From the NCBI GenBank assembly GCA_902783245.1, contig CACZQF010000053.1:1-35082 (forward strand): a stretch of 35,082 bases of DNA, given 5' to 3'. Every line of letters starts with the position of its first letter. Position 1 is the first letter of the stretch. Below are positions 1 through 7,648 of the stretch, piece after piece. Origin of the DNA: an uncultured Spirochaetaceae bacterium (GTDB lineage: Bacteria > Spirochaetota > Spirochaetia > Treponematales > Treponemataceae). A program made the position numbers and the translations under genes. The notes below the pieces were generated by a model. It ran no database searches, was not told the DNA's origin, and saw only the letters and a list, made by a program, of their open reading frames with translations.

Positions 1-93
1 CAGAAATTGCAATAACAACTTGAAACAACAAATTTGTTAAGCTGTTTTTCTGTAAATTTTATCTAACTCAGCTTCAAAGAGTTGAGCTGGAGT

Positions 94-122
94 TTGATAA
101 ACAAATATTATTATGTTATAAT
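94..122 (+). promoter_or_regulatory. Sigma70-like promoter of the HU operon
   Basis: TTGATA (94-99), a 17-nt spacer and a perfect TATAAT (117-122). The expected transcription start (about 129-130) coincides with the ATG at 130, so the mRNA would be leaderless. A TTG codon at 82 would lie upstream of this transcription start. The preceding 1-93 holds no gene, only a 12-bp palindrome AACAAATTTGTT at 27-38. Confidence 0.65.
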
Positions 123-129
123 TAGGATA

Positions 130-405
130 ATGTTAAAACAAAAGGTAATCGCAGAGCTTGCTTCGTCTCTTGATATCTCCCAGAAAGAATGTAAACGAAC
201 ATTTGATGCATTTATTGAGGAGCTTATCTGTGTTCTTGAAGAAGGCAAGCAATATACGCAGACAGGTTTTGGAACCTTCCGTACTTCGACTGCCAAAGAA
301 AGAATAGGGCGTAATCCTCTTACAAGGCAGAAAATGCGGTATCCTAAAAAAATAAAAATGAAATTCAGGCTTTCCGCAGCCTTTAAAGCAGAGATCAATG
401 AGTGA
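130..405 (+). CDS. Small HU/IHF-family DNA-binding protein
   Basis: A 91-residue protein with the length and layout of a single HU/IHF subunit: two N-terminal helices, then the beta-arm region with GFGTFRTSTAKERIGRNP, which matches the HU signature (GFG-F-----R-GRNP). HU proteins dimerise, bend DNA and compact the nucleoid. The start at ATG 130 gives the usual HU length; an in-frame TTG at 82 would add 16 residues unlike the family and lies upstream of the predicted transcription start. No Shine-Dalgarno is visible. The last 8 nt overlap the next gene, another HU-domain protein, so the two are probably co-translated and may heterodimerise (inference). Confidence 0.85.
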   Translation: MLKQKVIAELASSLDISQKECKRTFDAFIEELICVLEEGKQYTQTGFGTFRTSTAKERIGRNPLTRQKMRYPKKIKMKFRLSAAFKAEINE

Positions 406-1603
406 GTTTTTAACGCCGCTTAAACTGGCAGAAAGAATACAGGCAAAAACCGGTCTCAGTGCTGAAGTCACAAAAAAGTTTGCTTATGAGTTTTTTGCTA
501 TTGCCCGCAGAGAACTGAAGTCGAATGATCAGTTTACGATCCATAGATTCGGAACATTTCGTAAAATCTGGATTGAAGAAAGCATAGCTCGGAATCCGCA
601 GACCGGCGAGCTGCTTACAATCCCGGCTCACTATCGTGTTAAATTCACTCCTGCGGCTGCGGTTGCGGCCCGCATAAATGCACGTTATGCGCATCTGAAA
701 GCCGTTCCGATTGCGGAACCTGTTGCCGAACCTGCTGAATCAAAAGATATTTCTCCTGATTTCTCAGATTTCTATAAGCACATGAAAAAAAATGAGATGC
801 CTGCACCGATTCAGAATCCTCCGGAAGAGTACGATGATGAGGAGGATGACGAGACTGAGGAAAAATCCCGGCTGCATATTCCGCTTATTCTTTTGCTTAT
901 TCTTATTGCTGTTGCGGCTGCCGCGTTCTTTTTGCTGCGAAGCTGCAGAAGCGGCCGGTCTGACAATCGGCAGGGGACTGCAGAAAACGTAAAAACTGTT
1001 CCTGCGCCGCAGCCTGCCGCTGTACAGCCGCAGCCTCGGCCGGAACCAATTCCTGAGCCGGTTAAGCAGGAACCGGAGCCTGTAAAACCTGTCCCTGTAC
1101 AGCAGGAGCCTGCGCGTCCTGCGGAGGAACCTGCTGTTCCTGTCCAAAAAGCTCCTGAAAAGCGCAGCGGCCCCACCGTGACCGTAAGCACACAATCAGG
1201 TAAGACATACCGGGTGCCGGCCGGCGGCTGCTACCATAAAATTGCGGAATCAGAGCTTGGAAATATCCACCTGTGGCCGTATGTATATGCCGCGAACTGT
1301 GCGAATCATGACGATCCTGATTTTATCCGGGTGAATGATATTGTAAAGCTTCCTGCGCAGCCGGATCTGCAGCGTGATGCGGATGATGTACAGAAAGCAT
1401 ATATTACAACATATAACGCATATAACGAAGTCATCAAAAAGCATCCGTCAAGTGCAAAAAACGCACTGCGGCAGTTCCGTGCAGTGCGTGTGCTGGTAAG
1501 CGGCGACATTCTGTATCCAGGTTTCATTGAAAAGCATCGTGCCAGTATTTCAAGCCGGGACTATCAGGAAGCGCTGGCTGCACGTAAGCTTCAGCGCCGT
1601 TAG
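398..1603 (+). CDS. HU domain - transmembrane - LysM-like fusion protein
   Basis: A 401-residue protein. Residues 5-99 form an HU/IHF fold (FGTFRKIWIEESIARNPQTG at about 51-70). Residues 141-157 are very acidic, residues about 160-181 form one hydrophobic membrane segment, and residues 200-258 are a Pro/Glu/Val-rich linker of the kind that spans a periplasm. Residues about 268-320 resemble LysM (YRVPAGGCYHKIAE, then LWPYVYAAN, then NDIVKLP), and the tail is helical. If the HU end is cytoplasmic, the protein would tie DNA to the envelope. The arginines just after the membrane segment do not fit the positive-inside rule for that topology, so orientation is uncertain. The start overlaps the upstream HU gene by 8 nt. 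LysM is a family-level reading; glycan binding is inferred. Confidence 0.75.
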   Translation: MSEFLTPLKLAERIQAKTGLSAEVTKKFAYEFFAIARRELKSNDQFTIHRFGTFRKIWIEESIARNPQTGELLTIPAHYRVKFTPAAAVAARINARYAHLKAVPIAEPVAEPAESKDISPDFSDFYKHMKKNEMPAPIQNPPEEYDDEEDDETEEKSRLHIPLILLLILIAVAAAAFFLLRSCRSGRSDNRQGTAENVKTVPAPQPAAVQPQPRPEPIPEPVKQEPEPVKPVPVQQEPARPAEEPAVPVQKAPEKRSGPTVTVSTQSGKTYRVPAGGCYHKIAESELGNIHLWPYVYAANCANHDDPDFIRVNDIVKLPAQPDLQRDADDVQKAYITTYNAYNEVIKKHPSSAKNALRQFRAVRVLVSGDILYPGFIEKHRASISSRDYQEALAARKLQRR

Positions 1604-1662
1604 AGCTGTGTTCCGTCTGCTTTAATAAAGCTTGATTATTTGTACTTAGACTGAAAATAGAC

Positions 1663-1690
1663 TTGCTTTTTTGCCAAAATGTATTATGAT
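1663..1690 (+). promoter_or_regulatory. Possible promoter of the first MCP gene
   Basis: TTGCTT (1663-1668), 16 nt, TATGAT (1685-1690). It is the best sigma70-like pair in the 183-nt gap; a perfect but AT-rich GCTTTAATAAAGC palindrome at 1619-1631 lies between the HU operon and this site. No convincing sigma28 box was seen. Confidence 0.35.
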
Positions 1691-1786
1691 TAATAGTATA
1701 TAAAAAGGAATCGGCTTGTGGGTATGTTCCGGGAAGTTGGTTCTTTTTTTTATCTATGAGTTTTCTTTTGTGTGGAATGGGGTTCT

Positions 1787-3865
1787 ATGAAAATTAAACG
1801 GAAGCTTATTATCAGTAATATTGCGCTCGTTGTTTTCGCAATTCTGGTAGTATCGGTTCCTGTTATTGTTTTGGAAAGCGCAGAACTTGAAAGAAATGCT
1901 GCAGTAAATGCTGATGCGCAGATGACGACAGCTTTTACCAACGTCAATCTTTTTCTGAAGAAACCCGAAACGATCGTAAATACGGTATTTCACCATATTA
2001 TTACTCGTGATTATCTTGATCAGGATGATTTTGAAACCATGCTTGAGAGCATCATGAAAAATGAAAAAGATTTTTCAGAGCTGTACTATTCAGGCGCACT
2101 GCCTGTGAAGGACGGTGGTTTCTTCTATGCAAATGATCATTGGACACCTCCTGCCGATTATGATCAGACCACCCGTGCATGGTTCAAGGCCGGAAAAGCC
2201 GCCGCTACGTTTGAGCTTTCTGATCCGTTTATGGATATGGTATCAAATCAGCTTGTTGCCACGCTTGCAAAAGGCGTAAAGGTAAACGGTGAGTTTGCCG
2301 GCGTTATCGGTCTTGATATAAGTCTTTCCGGTTTGACGGATAGGATTTCCCACATCACGCTTTCAAAGAGCGGAGCTTCATTCCTGCTGGATAAGAATGG
2401 TAAATACATAACCAATCTTGATACCAGCAAGATCTATAAAGACAGCTTCTTTGAGGATTATAAAGAATTTGAGAAATTCCGCTCTGAGTTCAGCACTGCA
2501 AAGACGTTCGTAGAATTCAATGCCGGCGGCGGCAAGTATTTTGCTGCGCGTACGATTTCCGAAGAAAGCGGCTGGACATTCGTAACGGTCGGCCCGTCTT
2601 CCGAGCTGTTCGAGGCAATCCGCAGAAATCTGATCGTCATTGTTTCTATGGCTGTACTGAGCTTTGCGGTTTCCTTTGTTATTGCCGTACTTATTGCGCA
2701 TACTATTGTCCGCCCTGTGGCTGTGGTTGACAAAGCGGTCAACGGTATTGCCAGCGGCAATGCTGATCTTACCAACCGTATTAAGATCTCTAGTAAGGAT
2801 GAGGTCGGCAGTCTGGTTAAAGGATTCAACAGCTTTGTTGAAAAACTCCAGACCATCGTGTCACAGATTAAGAACTCCAAAGGTCAGCTTACGATGGTGG
2901 AGATTGACCTTCAGAACCGCATTACGGAGACCGCGGGATCTATTACTGAAATCCTTGCAAATATCGACAGCATAAGCACGCAGGTTGACAACCAGGCTAA
3001 TGTAGTTCATCAGGCATCTGCCGCAGTTGCGGAGATTGCCGAGAATATCAACAGCCTTGAGCATATGATTGAAACCCAGTCCGGAGGTGTTTCACAGGCC
3101 AGTACTGCGGTCGAAGAGATGATCGGAAACATCAACTCCGTCAACCTGTCCGTAGAAAAGATGGCTACCGCATTTAATGCACTGTCGGAGAATGCCACGG
3201 TCGGTATGCAGCGGCAGAAATCCGTTGCAGAGCAGATCAATCAGGTTGCCGCACAGTCAGAGATGCTGCAGGATGCCAATAAAGCAATCGCAAGCGTTGC
3301 AAGCCAGACCAACCTGCTTGCCATGAACGCCGCCATTGAGGCTGCGCATGCCGGTGAATCAGGAAAAGGCTTCAGCGTTGTTGCGGATGAAATCCGTAAG
3401 CTTTCTGAGAACTCTCAGGAGCAGTCCAAGCGTATCGGTGCTGAGCTTAAGAAGATTCAGACAACCATTTCTTCTGTTGTACAGGCTTCCAAAGCCAGTA
3501 CGGAAAGCTTTGATTCTGTTGGTTCTATGATTACGTCTACCGATGAGCTCGTGCGTCAGATTAAGGCAGCCATGGAAGAGCAGCAGGAAGGATCCAAGCA
3601 GATTGTTGATGCTCTTAAACTTATGAATGACAGTACGGTTGAAGTACGCACTGCATCACGTGAGATGGCGGAAGGCAATAAGATGATTCTGTCTGAAATC
3701 CAGAATCTGCAGGAAGCTACTGCAGTGATAAAAGACAGTATGAAAGAAATGACTATCGGTGCAAAGGATATTAACGATACCGGTACAGCATTGTCTGACA
3801 TTTCTGTAAAGGTAAAGGATTCTGTTACCGAGATCGGTAACGAGATAGACCAGTTCAAGTCATAA
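1787..3865 (+). CDS. Methyl-accepting chemotaxis protein with dCache sensor
   Basis: A 692-residue transmembrane chemoreceptor that controls CheA through CheW. It has an N-terminal membrane helix (about residues 7-29), a roughly 250-residue extracytoplasmic sensor of double-Cache type (YDQTTRAWF is the Cache-like aromatic motif), a second membrane helix (about 281-307), HAMP (to about 360) and a long coiled-coil signalling domain. The invariant hairpin tip is present: SQTNLLAMNAAIEAAHAGE at about 506-524. There is no CheR-tethering pentapeptide; it ends EIDQFKS. The start at 1787 is preferred over the in-frame ATG at 1772 because GGGG lies at the right distance before 1787 and the protein then begins directly with MKIKRK and the membrane helix. 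A close paralogue lies at 9494-11620. The ligand is not predictable by reading. Confidence 0.93.
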   Translation: MKIKRKLIISNIALVVFAILVVSVPVIVLESAELERNAAVNADAQMTTAFTNVNLFLKKPETIVNTVFHHIITRDYLDQDDFETMLESIMKNEKDFSELYYSGALPVKDGGFFYANDHWTPPADYDQTTRAWFKAGKAAATFELSDPFMDMVSNQLVATLAKGVKVNGEFAGVIGLDISLSGLTDRISHITLSKSGASFLLDKNGKYITNLDTSKIYKDSFFEDYKEFEKFRSEFSTAKTFVEFNAGGGKYFAARTISEESGWTFVTVGPSSELFEAIRRNLIVIVSMAVLSFAVSFVIAVLIAHTIVRPVAVVDKAVNGIASGNADLTNRIKISSKDEVGSLVKGFNSFVEKLQTIVSQIKNSKGQLTMVEIDLQNRITETAGSITEILANIDSISTQVDNQANVVHQASAAVAEIAENINSLEHMIETQSGGVSQASTAVEEMIGNINSVNLSVEKMATAFNALSENATVGMQRQKSVAEQINQVAAQSEMLQDANKAIASVASQTNLLAMNAAIEAAHAGESGKGFSVVADEIRKLSENSQEQSKRIGAELKKIQTTISSVVQASKASTESFDSVGSMITSTDELVRQIKAAMEEQQEGSKQIVDALKLMNDSTVEVRTASREMAEGNKMILSEIQNLQEATAVIKDSMKEMTIGAKDINDTGTALSDISVKVKDSVTEIGNEIDQFKS

Positions 3866-3877
3866 GCGTTTTCAGTC

Positions 3878-3945
3878 AACCGGTTTTCGGAAAATTTGTT
3901 TTCATGAAAACCGGTTTTCTAAAACCGGTTTTCTAAAACCGGTTG
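3878..3945. repeat. Cluster of AAAACCGGTTTT palindromes
   Basis: Four CCGG-centred palindromes (CCGG at 3880, 3911, 3925 and 3939). The inner two are perfect 12-bp AAAACCGGTTTT; the outer two are truncated to 8-10 bp. The last three are spaced exactly 14 bp. The outermost arms (3878-3888 and 3935-3945) can also pair as one long hairpin. No T-run follows, so this is not a canonical terminator. The last copy runs into the -35 box at 3943. Confidence 0.75.
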
Positions 3946-3971
3946 ATATCTTTAAGTCATTGAAATATAAT
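3943..3971 (+). promoter_or_regulatory. Promoter of the rRNA methyltransferase gene
   Basis: TTGATA (3943-3948), 17 nt, TATAAT (3966-3971): the same hexamers and spacing as the promoter at 94-122. The predicted start is near 3978, giving a leader of about 68 nt. The -35 box overlaps the last CCGG palindrome, which makes the palindromes candidate operators. Confidence 0.6.
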
Positions 3972-3996
3972 GTCTTAAAATAACGCATTTTCAACG

Positions 3997-4028
3997 TTGC
4001 CTCTAATAATTAGAGGCAATTATTTTTT
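3997..4028 (+). terminator. Terminator-like hairpin in the 5' leader
   Basis: TTGCCTCTAAT and ATTAGAGGCAA form a perfect 11-bp inverted repeat around one base (3997-4019), followed by a T-rich run to 4028. It has the form of an intrinsic terminator but lies between the predicted promoter and the ATG at 4046. It may end stray transcription from the MCP or act as an attenuator of the downstream gene. Confidence 0.6.
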
Positions 4029-4045
4029 AGTATAAGGTTTTAAAG

Positions 4046-5302
4046 ATGAATGATTTTCCCAGGGTATTCCTGAAAGCGAAAGAAGAGAATGAAGTGCAGC
4101 AGGGATTTCCCTGGGTGTTCGACAATGAGATTGATTCCGTTAAATATCAGGCGGCTGACGGCAGCGGATGGAAGACAGCAAAGCTTGCCGACTGTGCTGT
4201 CAATGATGGTGACGGAGTTGAAGTTTATACAAAAGCCGGCGGTTTTTTAGGAACCGGTATTATCAACCGTACTTCCAAAATCACCGTCCGTCTGATCGGC
4301 AGCGTCCATGCGGATCAGATATTTGCCTCTCCCGCGGCATGGTGGGAAAAACGGGTACGGGATGCGGTGAATATCCGCCGCCTTGAATACGATGAAAAAG
4401 ATTCCTACCGCCTTATTTTCGGCGAGTCTGATTTTATACCAGGCCTGATTGCTGAGCGCTACTGCGATGAGCAGGGGCAGGTGTATATTGTAATTCAGTT
4501 TCTGTCCCTTTCCTGCGAGGTGTTCCGTAAGGAAATTCTTGCTGCTATCCAAAAAGTATGCAAGCCCTACGGTATCTATGAGCGCAGCGACGCAGGTGTC
4601 CGTGAAAAAGAAGGTTTGGAGCAGCGGGCAGGCTGGATCGGTACGCCGCGTCAGACTGAAATCATTATTGTAGAAAACGGTGTAAGGTTGTGTATTGATA
4701 TAGCCGCAGGTCAGAAGACCGGCTATTTCCTGGATCAAAAGTACAACCGCAGGGTTGCGGCAGCTTTGTGCCGTGGCAAACGGGTGCTTGATGCTTTTAC
4801 CCATACCGGTGCGTTCGGTCTGAACGCCGCTAAAAACGGTGCGCGCGAAGTTATTTCCATTGATATTTCTCCTGAAGCCGTAGATCTGGTGAATAAAAAC
4901 ATCAAACTCAACAATGCGGATCATGTTATGAAGGCCGTCTGTGCCGATGTGTTTGATGTGCTCAAGCAGTATGAGGCTGACGGCGAAAAATTCGACGTAA
5001 TTATCCTTGATCCTCCGGCGTTCACCAAGAGTGCGGCCATGATAAAAAAAGCATACGGTGGTTATAAAGAGATAAACCTGCGTGCGATGAGGCTGCTTAA
5101 TGACGGTGGTATGTTGGTGACATGCTCATGTTCATATTATTTTGACGCGAATACTTTCTACAGTATGCTTACCCATGCTGCAAAAGATTCCCATAAGCGT
5201 ATTCAGATTCTGGAAAAACGCGGTGCCGGCCCTGACCATCCGGTGCTGCTCGGCTATCCGAAGTCAGAATATCTGAAATGTGCTGTTGCCCGAGTGCTGT
5301 AA
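4046..5302 (+). CDS. RlmI-like class I SAM-dependent rRNA methyltransferase
   Basis: A 418-residue protein of the PUA plus Rossmann methyltransferase family (YccW/RlmI type, which makes m5C in 23S rRNA in E. coli). The N-terminus (residues 1-80, with GFPWVFDNEI) is PUA-like. The SAM-binding motif is VLDAFTHTGAFGLNAAKNG (about 245-265), with the acidic IDIS after it. The catalytic region shows ILDPPAF (about 319-326) and TCSCSYYF (about 358-366), whose cysteines suit a 5-methylcytosine mechanism. The length matches the family. The leader carries a hairpin with a T-run, and AAGG lies upstream of ATG 4046. The exact target base cannot be read from sequence; a paralogous specificity is possible. 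Confidence 0.85.
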   Translation: MNDFPRVFLKAKEENEVQQGFPWVFDNEIDSVKYQAADGSGWKTAKLADCAVNDGDGVEVYTKAGGFLGTGIINRTSKITVRLIGSVHADQIFASPAAWWEKRVRDAVNIRRLEYDEKDSYRLIFGESDFIPGLIAERYCDEQGQVYIVIQFLSLSCEVFRKEILAAIQKVCKPYGIYERSDAGVREKEGLEQRAGWIGTPRQTEIIIVENGVRLCIDIAAGQKTGYFLDQKYNRRVAAALCRGKRVLDAFTHTGAFGLNAAKNGAREVISIDISPEAVDLVNKNIKLNNADHVMKAVCADVFDVLKQYEADGEKFDVIILDPPAFTKSAAMIKKAYGGYKEINLRAMRLLNDGGMLVTCSCSYYFDANTFYSMLTHAAKDSHKRIQILEKRGAGPDHPVLLGYPKSEYLKCAVARVL

Positions 5303-5312
5303 AAACGGTACC

Positions 5313-6287
5313 ATGGACTGCATGGGATACAACTGCATAATCATTCTAGGGCCCACAGCCGTGGGTAAAACTGCGCTCGGAGTGCGGATTGCCCGCGCAA
5401 CGGGCGCAGAAATTATTTCCGCGGATTCCCGACAGGTCTATAAGGGGCTGGATATCGGCTCTGGAAAAGATCTTTCGGATTACAACGCGGGCGGCATACA
5501 GACCCCGTATCATCTGATCGACATTACCGACCTGACTCATGAATACAGTGTATTTGACTATCAGCAGGATTTTTACCGTGTATTCGAAGAGCTGACTGTT
5601 GCATCCCGAGCCGCTGTGCCGGTAGTTGTAGGCGGTACCGGCATGTATCTTGATGCGGTGATACGCGGCTATGATTTCCTTGAGGTGCCGGAGAATCCCG
5701 GCCTGCGCAGCAGCCTTGCGCAGAAAACGCTTGAGGAGCTTGACGCCATGCTGCTGAGCCTCAAGCCGGAACTGCATACACGTGCAACGCTGCGTGACAG
5801 GGACCGCACCATTCGTGCCATAGAAATTGAAACGTTCATGCGTACCGAGGAGGCCGAACGTCTGCGCAGTTCCCGTAAAAAGCGGCCTGAAATCCGTCCG
5901 TTCATCATAGGTACATCACTGCCGCGTGACCAGCTCCGCGCAAATATAGCGCGCAGGCTGAGAGAGCGCCTTGGTGAAGGTATGATAGATGAAGTCCGGC
6001 GTCTGCATGACAACGGCGCAAGCTGGGAGCGTCTTGAGCTGCTGGGGCTTGAATATCGTTTTGTGTCAGAGTATCTTCAGGGAAAGATACGTACGGAGGA
6101 CGAGCTGTACGATCTGCTTCTGCTCGCCATCGGTCAGTTTGCCAAACGGCAGGAAACCTGGTTCCGCGGCATGGAGAAAAAGCAGGTGGTGATCCACTGG
6201 CTGCCGTCCGTGCCTGATCAGAACATCAAGTTCGAGGCCGCCATGAACCTGCTGCGCGGAGCAGGGCTTATTCCCGAAACTATGTGA
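5313..6287 (+). CDS. miaA: tRNA dimethylallyltransferase MiaA
   Basis: MiaA adds an isoprenyl group from DMAPP to A37 of tRNAs that read codons starting with U. The P-loop GPTAVGKT is at about residues 13-20, followed by SADSRQVYKGLDIGSGKD, HLIDI and VVVGGTGMYL. The SRQ and GSGKD forms differ from the commoner SMQ and GTAK but keep the Asp-Ser-x-Gln tRNA/DMAPP element. Length is about 324 residues, in the family range. Starts at 5280 (overlapping the upstream gene by 23 nt), 5313 and 5322 are all in frame and none has a strong Shine-Dalgarno; 5313 or 5322 leaves the usual short N-terminus before the P-loop. Confidence 0.92.
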   Translation: MDCMGYNCIIILGPTAVGKTALGVRIARATGAEIISADSRQVYKGLDIGSGKDLSDYNAGGIQTPYHLIDITDLTHEYSVFDYQQDFYRVFEELTVASRAAVPVVVGGTGMYLDAVIRGYDFLEVPENPGLRSSLAQKTLEELDAMLLSLKPELHTRATLRDRDRTIRAIEIETFMRTEEAERLRSSRKKRPEIRPFIIGTSLPRDQLRANIARRLRERLGEGMIDEVRRLHDNGASWERLELLGLEYRFVSEYLQGKIRTEDELYDLLLLAIGQFAKRQETWFRGMEKKQVVIHWLPSVPDQNIKFEAAMNLLRGAGLIPETM

Positions 6288-6308
6288 GTACTGAACAGTC
6301 CAGGGGAA

Positions 6309-6360
6309 CAAAAAAATCCCGGCGCCGTACGCTGCTGTCTGCCTGTACAGTCACCGGGAT
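6309..6360 (-). terminator. Terminator of the 72-residue minus-strand gene
   Basis: Read on the minus strand, ATCCCGG (6360-6354) and CCGGGAT (6322-6316) enclose a structured loop and are followed by seven T. This is an intrinsic terminator 40 nt past the stop of the minus-strand gene, and it separates that gene from convergent miaA. Confidence 0.75.
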
Positions 6361-6399
6361 GTGTGTATGTATAGATTTGAATGCGTATAGAATAGGTTC

Positions 6400-6618
6400 T
6401 TACGCGTTCACAACCATCTTTGCGGGTTCTTCAACCTTTTTGATGTAGCCGGTGCGGATGCAGCTGTCAAAGAGCGTTTTGCTGATAAAATCAGTCGTAA
6501 TTTCATCGTATCCGTCGCGGTCGCGTATGATACGAACAACATAGCCGTCATCCATCTCACGCTCTACAGTCATATAATCTGTGGATGTACCAATGCTTTT
6601 TAATGTGTAAGTTCCCAT
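6400..6618 (-). CDS. Conserved-looking small protein, function unknown
   Basis: A 72-residue soluble, charged protein not recognised. It starts MGTYTLKSIG and has an Asp/Arg-rich middle (REMDDGYVVRIIRDRDGYDE), with no membrane segment, signal peptide or cysteine pair. It is a real gene rather than a shadow: AAGGAG lies 6-7 nt before its ATG on the minus strand, and it ends in its own intrinsic terminator. Its strong expression signals and stand-alone position suggest a small monocistronic housekeeping or regulatory protein. No function is proposed. Confidence 0.75.
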   Translation of the reverse strand: MGTYTLKSIGTSTDYMTVEREMDDGYVVRIIRDRDGYDEITTDFISKTLFDSCIRTGYIKKVEEPAKMVVNA

Positions 6619-6661
6619 TGTCTACTCCTTAGTGTTTTACTTTACAAAATGTTACAAAGCG

Positions 6662-6678
6662 GGTAGATTTTATCTACC
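6662..6678. promoter_or_regulatory. Operator-like palindrome between divergent genes
   Basis: GGTAGATTTTATCTACC: two perfect 7-bp arms around TTT, in the 114-bp gap between the minus-strand 72-residue gene and tatD. The size suits a dimeric repressor. A weak promoter-like pair for tatD (TTGCCG 6701-6706, 17 nt, TATAGA 6724-6729) lies beside it. Confidence 0.4.
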
Positions 6679-6732
6679 TTACACTATTATTTTCGGTATA
6701 TTGCCGGAACAGTTTAGGATTTTTATAGAATA

Positions 6733-7575
6733 ATGCTCTGTGACGCGCACTTTCACTTAGTACAGTGTTTTCCGCAGGGAGAGCAGGAGCTGCTCGCTTC
6801 TCCAGACCTTGATATGGCCTATGCGTGCTGCTGCGCTCATTCGCCGCAGGAATTCTATGTACAGCAGGAACTCATTGCGGCAGCCCGCAGGGCCGGCCAT
6901 CCGTGCCGGTATGTGCCGGCATTCGGCATGCATCCGCAGGCGGCAGATGAATTGCTCCCGGTGCGGGAGTATACGGACTTTCTGGAAACGCTGCTGCGTG
7001 AGCACCGGATAATGGCGGTCGGCGAGACCGGCATAGACCTTTATACCGAGGAATTCCGCTCCCGGCTTGTTTTTCAGCAGCAAGTGTGGTACATCCAGCT
7101 TGAGCTTGCAGGTACTGCCGGCGTGCCCGTGGTTATCCACTGCCGCAAGGCGCTTGATTATATGTTCCGTGATGCCGGGCTGCTCAAAAAAATTCCCGCC
7201 GTTGTATTCCATTCGTTTATAGGCAGCCCCCAGGAAGCGCTTTCCCTGCTGCGCCGGGGAATCAACGCCTATTTTTCATTCGGAAAGCCGCTGCTCAATA
7301 ACAATAAACGAGCCCGTTTGTGCACGCAGACGCTCCCGGCTGACCGCCTGCTGCTTGAAACTGATGCGCCGTACCAGACGCTCAAAGGTGAGCTGCGCAC
7401 AGATCCGCGGGAAATCCGCCGCGTGTATGATGAAGCATGCCGTCTGCGCCGTATGGAGCTGCCTGCGCTGCAGTCAACCGTTGCCGAGAACTTCAGGGCG
7501 GCTTTTATGTCGGGTATGCACGCTCCGGGTGCGACTGATCCTGCACGACCAAAAATCGCCGGTGCGATGAAATAG
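6733..7575 (+). CDS. TatD-family metal-dependent hydrolase
   Basis: A 280-residue TIM-barrel hydrolase of the TatD DNase family. Metal-ligand motifs appear in order: DAHFHL (His6, His8), GETGID (Glu98), VIHCRK (His136), FHSFIG (His160) and LLETDAPY (Asp211). Characterised members are 3'-5' exonucleases or DNases in the cytoplasm. There is no Shine-Dalgarno close to the ATG; the nearest purine run is 12 nt away, and a weak -10-like TATAGA ends only 3 nt before the ATG. The final ~25 residues are a low-complexity Ala/Pro/Gly tail beyond the family core. The physiological substrate is not predictable. Confidence 0.88.
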   Translation: MLCDAHFHLVQCFPQGEQELLASPDLDMAYACCCAHSPQEFYVQQELIAAARRAGHPCRYVPAFGMHPQAADELLPVREYTDFLETLLREHRIMAVGETGIDLYTEEFRSRLVFQQQVWYIQLELAGTAGVPVVIHCRKALDYMFRDAGLLKKIPAVVFHSFIGSPQEALSLLRRGINAYFSFGKPLLNNNKRARLCTQTLPADRLLLETDAPYQTLKGELRTDPREIRRVYDEACRLRRMELPALQSTVAENFRAAFMSGMHAPGATDPARPKIAGAMK

Positions 7576-7633
7576 TCAAGGACCAAAGTCACGGACGATT
7601 TGTCACGTGAATATAGTTTCTTTTTTAATTTTC

Positions 7634-7642
7634 TGCTATAGT
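7634..7642 (+). promoter_or_regulatory. Extended -10 promoter of lepB
   Basis: TGCTATAGT is an extended -10 element whose last base is 6 nt before the lepB ATG (7649). No good -35 box is present at 16-18 nt. The predicted transcription start is at or within 1-2 nt of the ATG, and there is no Shine-Dalgarno. Confidence 0.5.
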
Positions 7643-7648
7643 AATTGA

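Noticed and set aside
82-129. TTG start for the small HU protein, 16 residues longer
   Set aside because: The extra residues do not resemble HU and lie upstream of the predicted transcription start; ATG 130 gives the usual length.
1619-1631. GCTTTAATAAAGC as terminator of the HU operon
   Set aside because: The stem is AT-rich with no real loop and no following T-run.
3878-3945. CCGG palindromes as a standard intrinsic terminator
   Set aside because: The hairpins are not followed by a T-run, and a promoter -35 box starts within the last copy.
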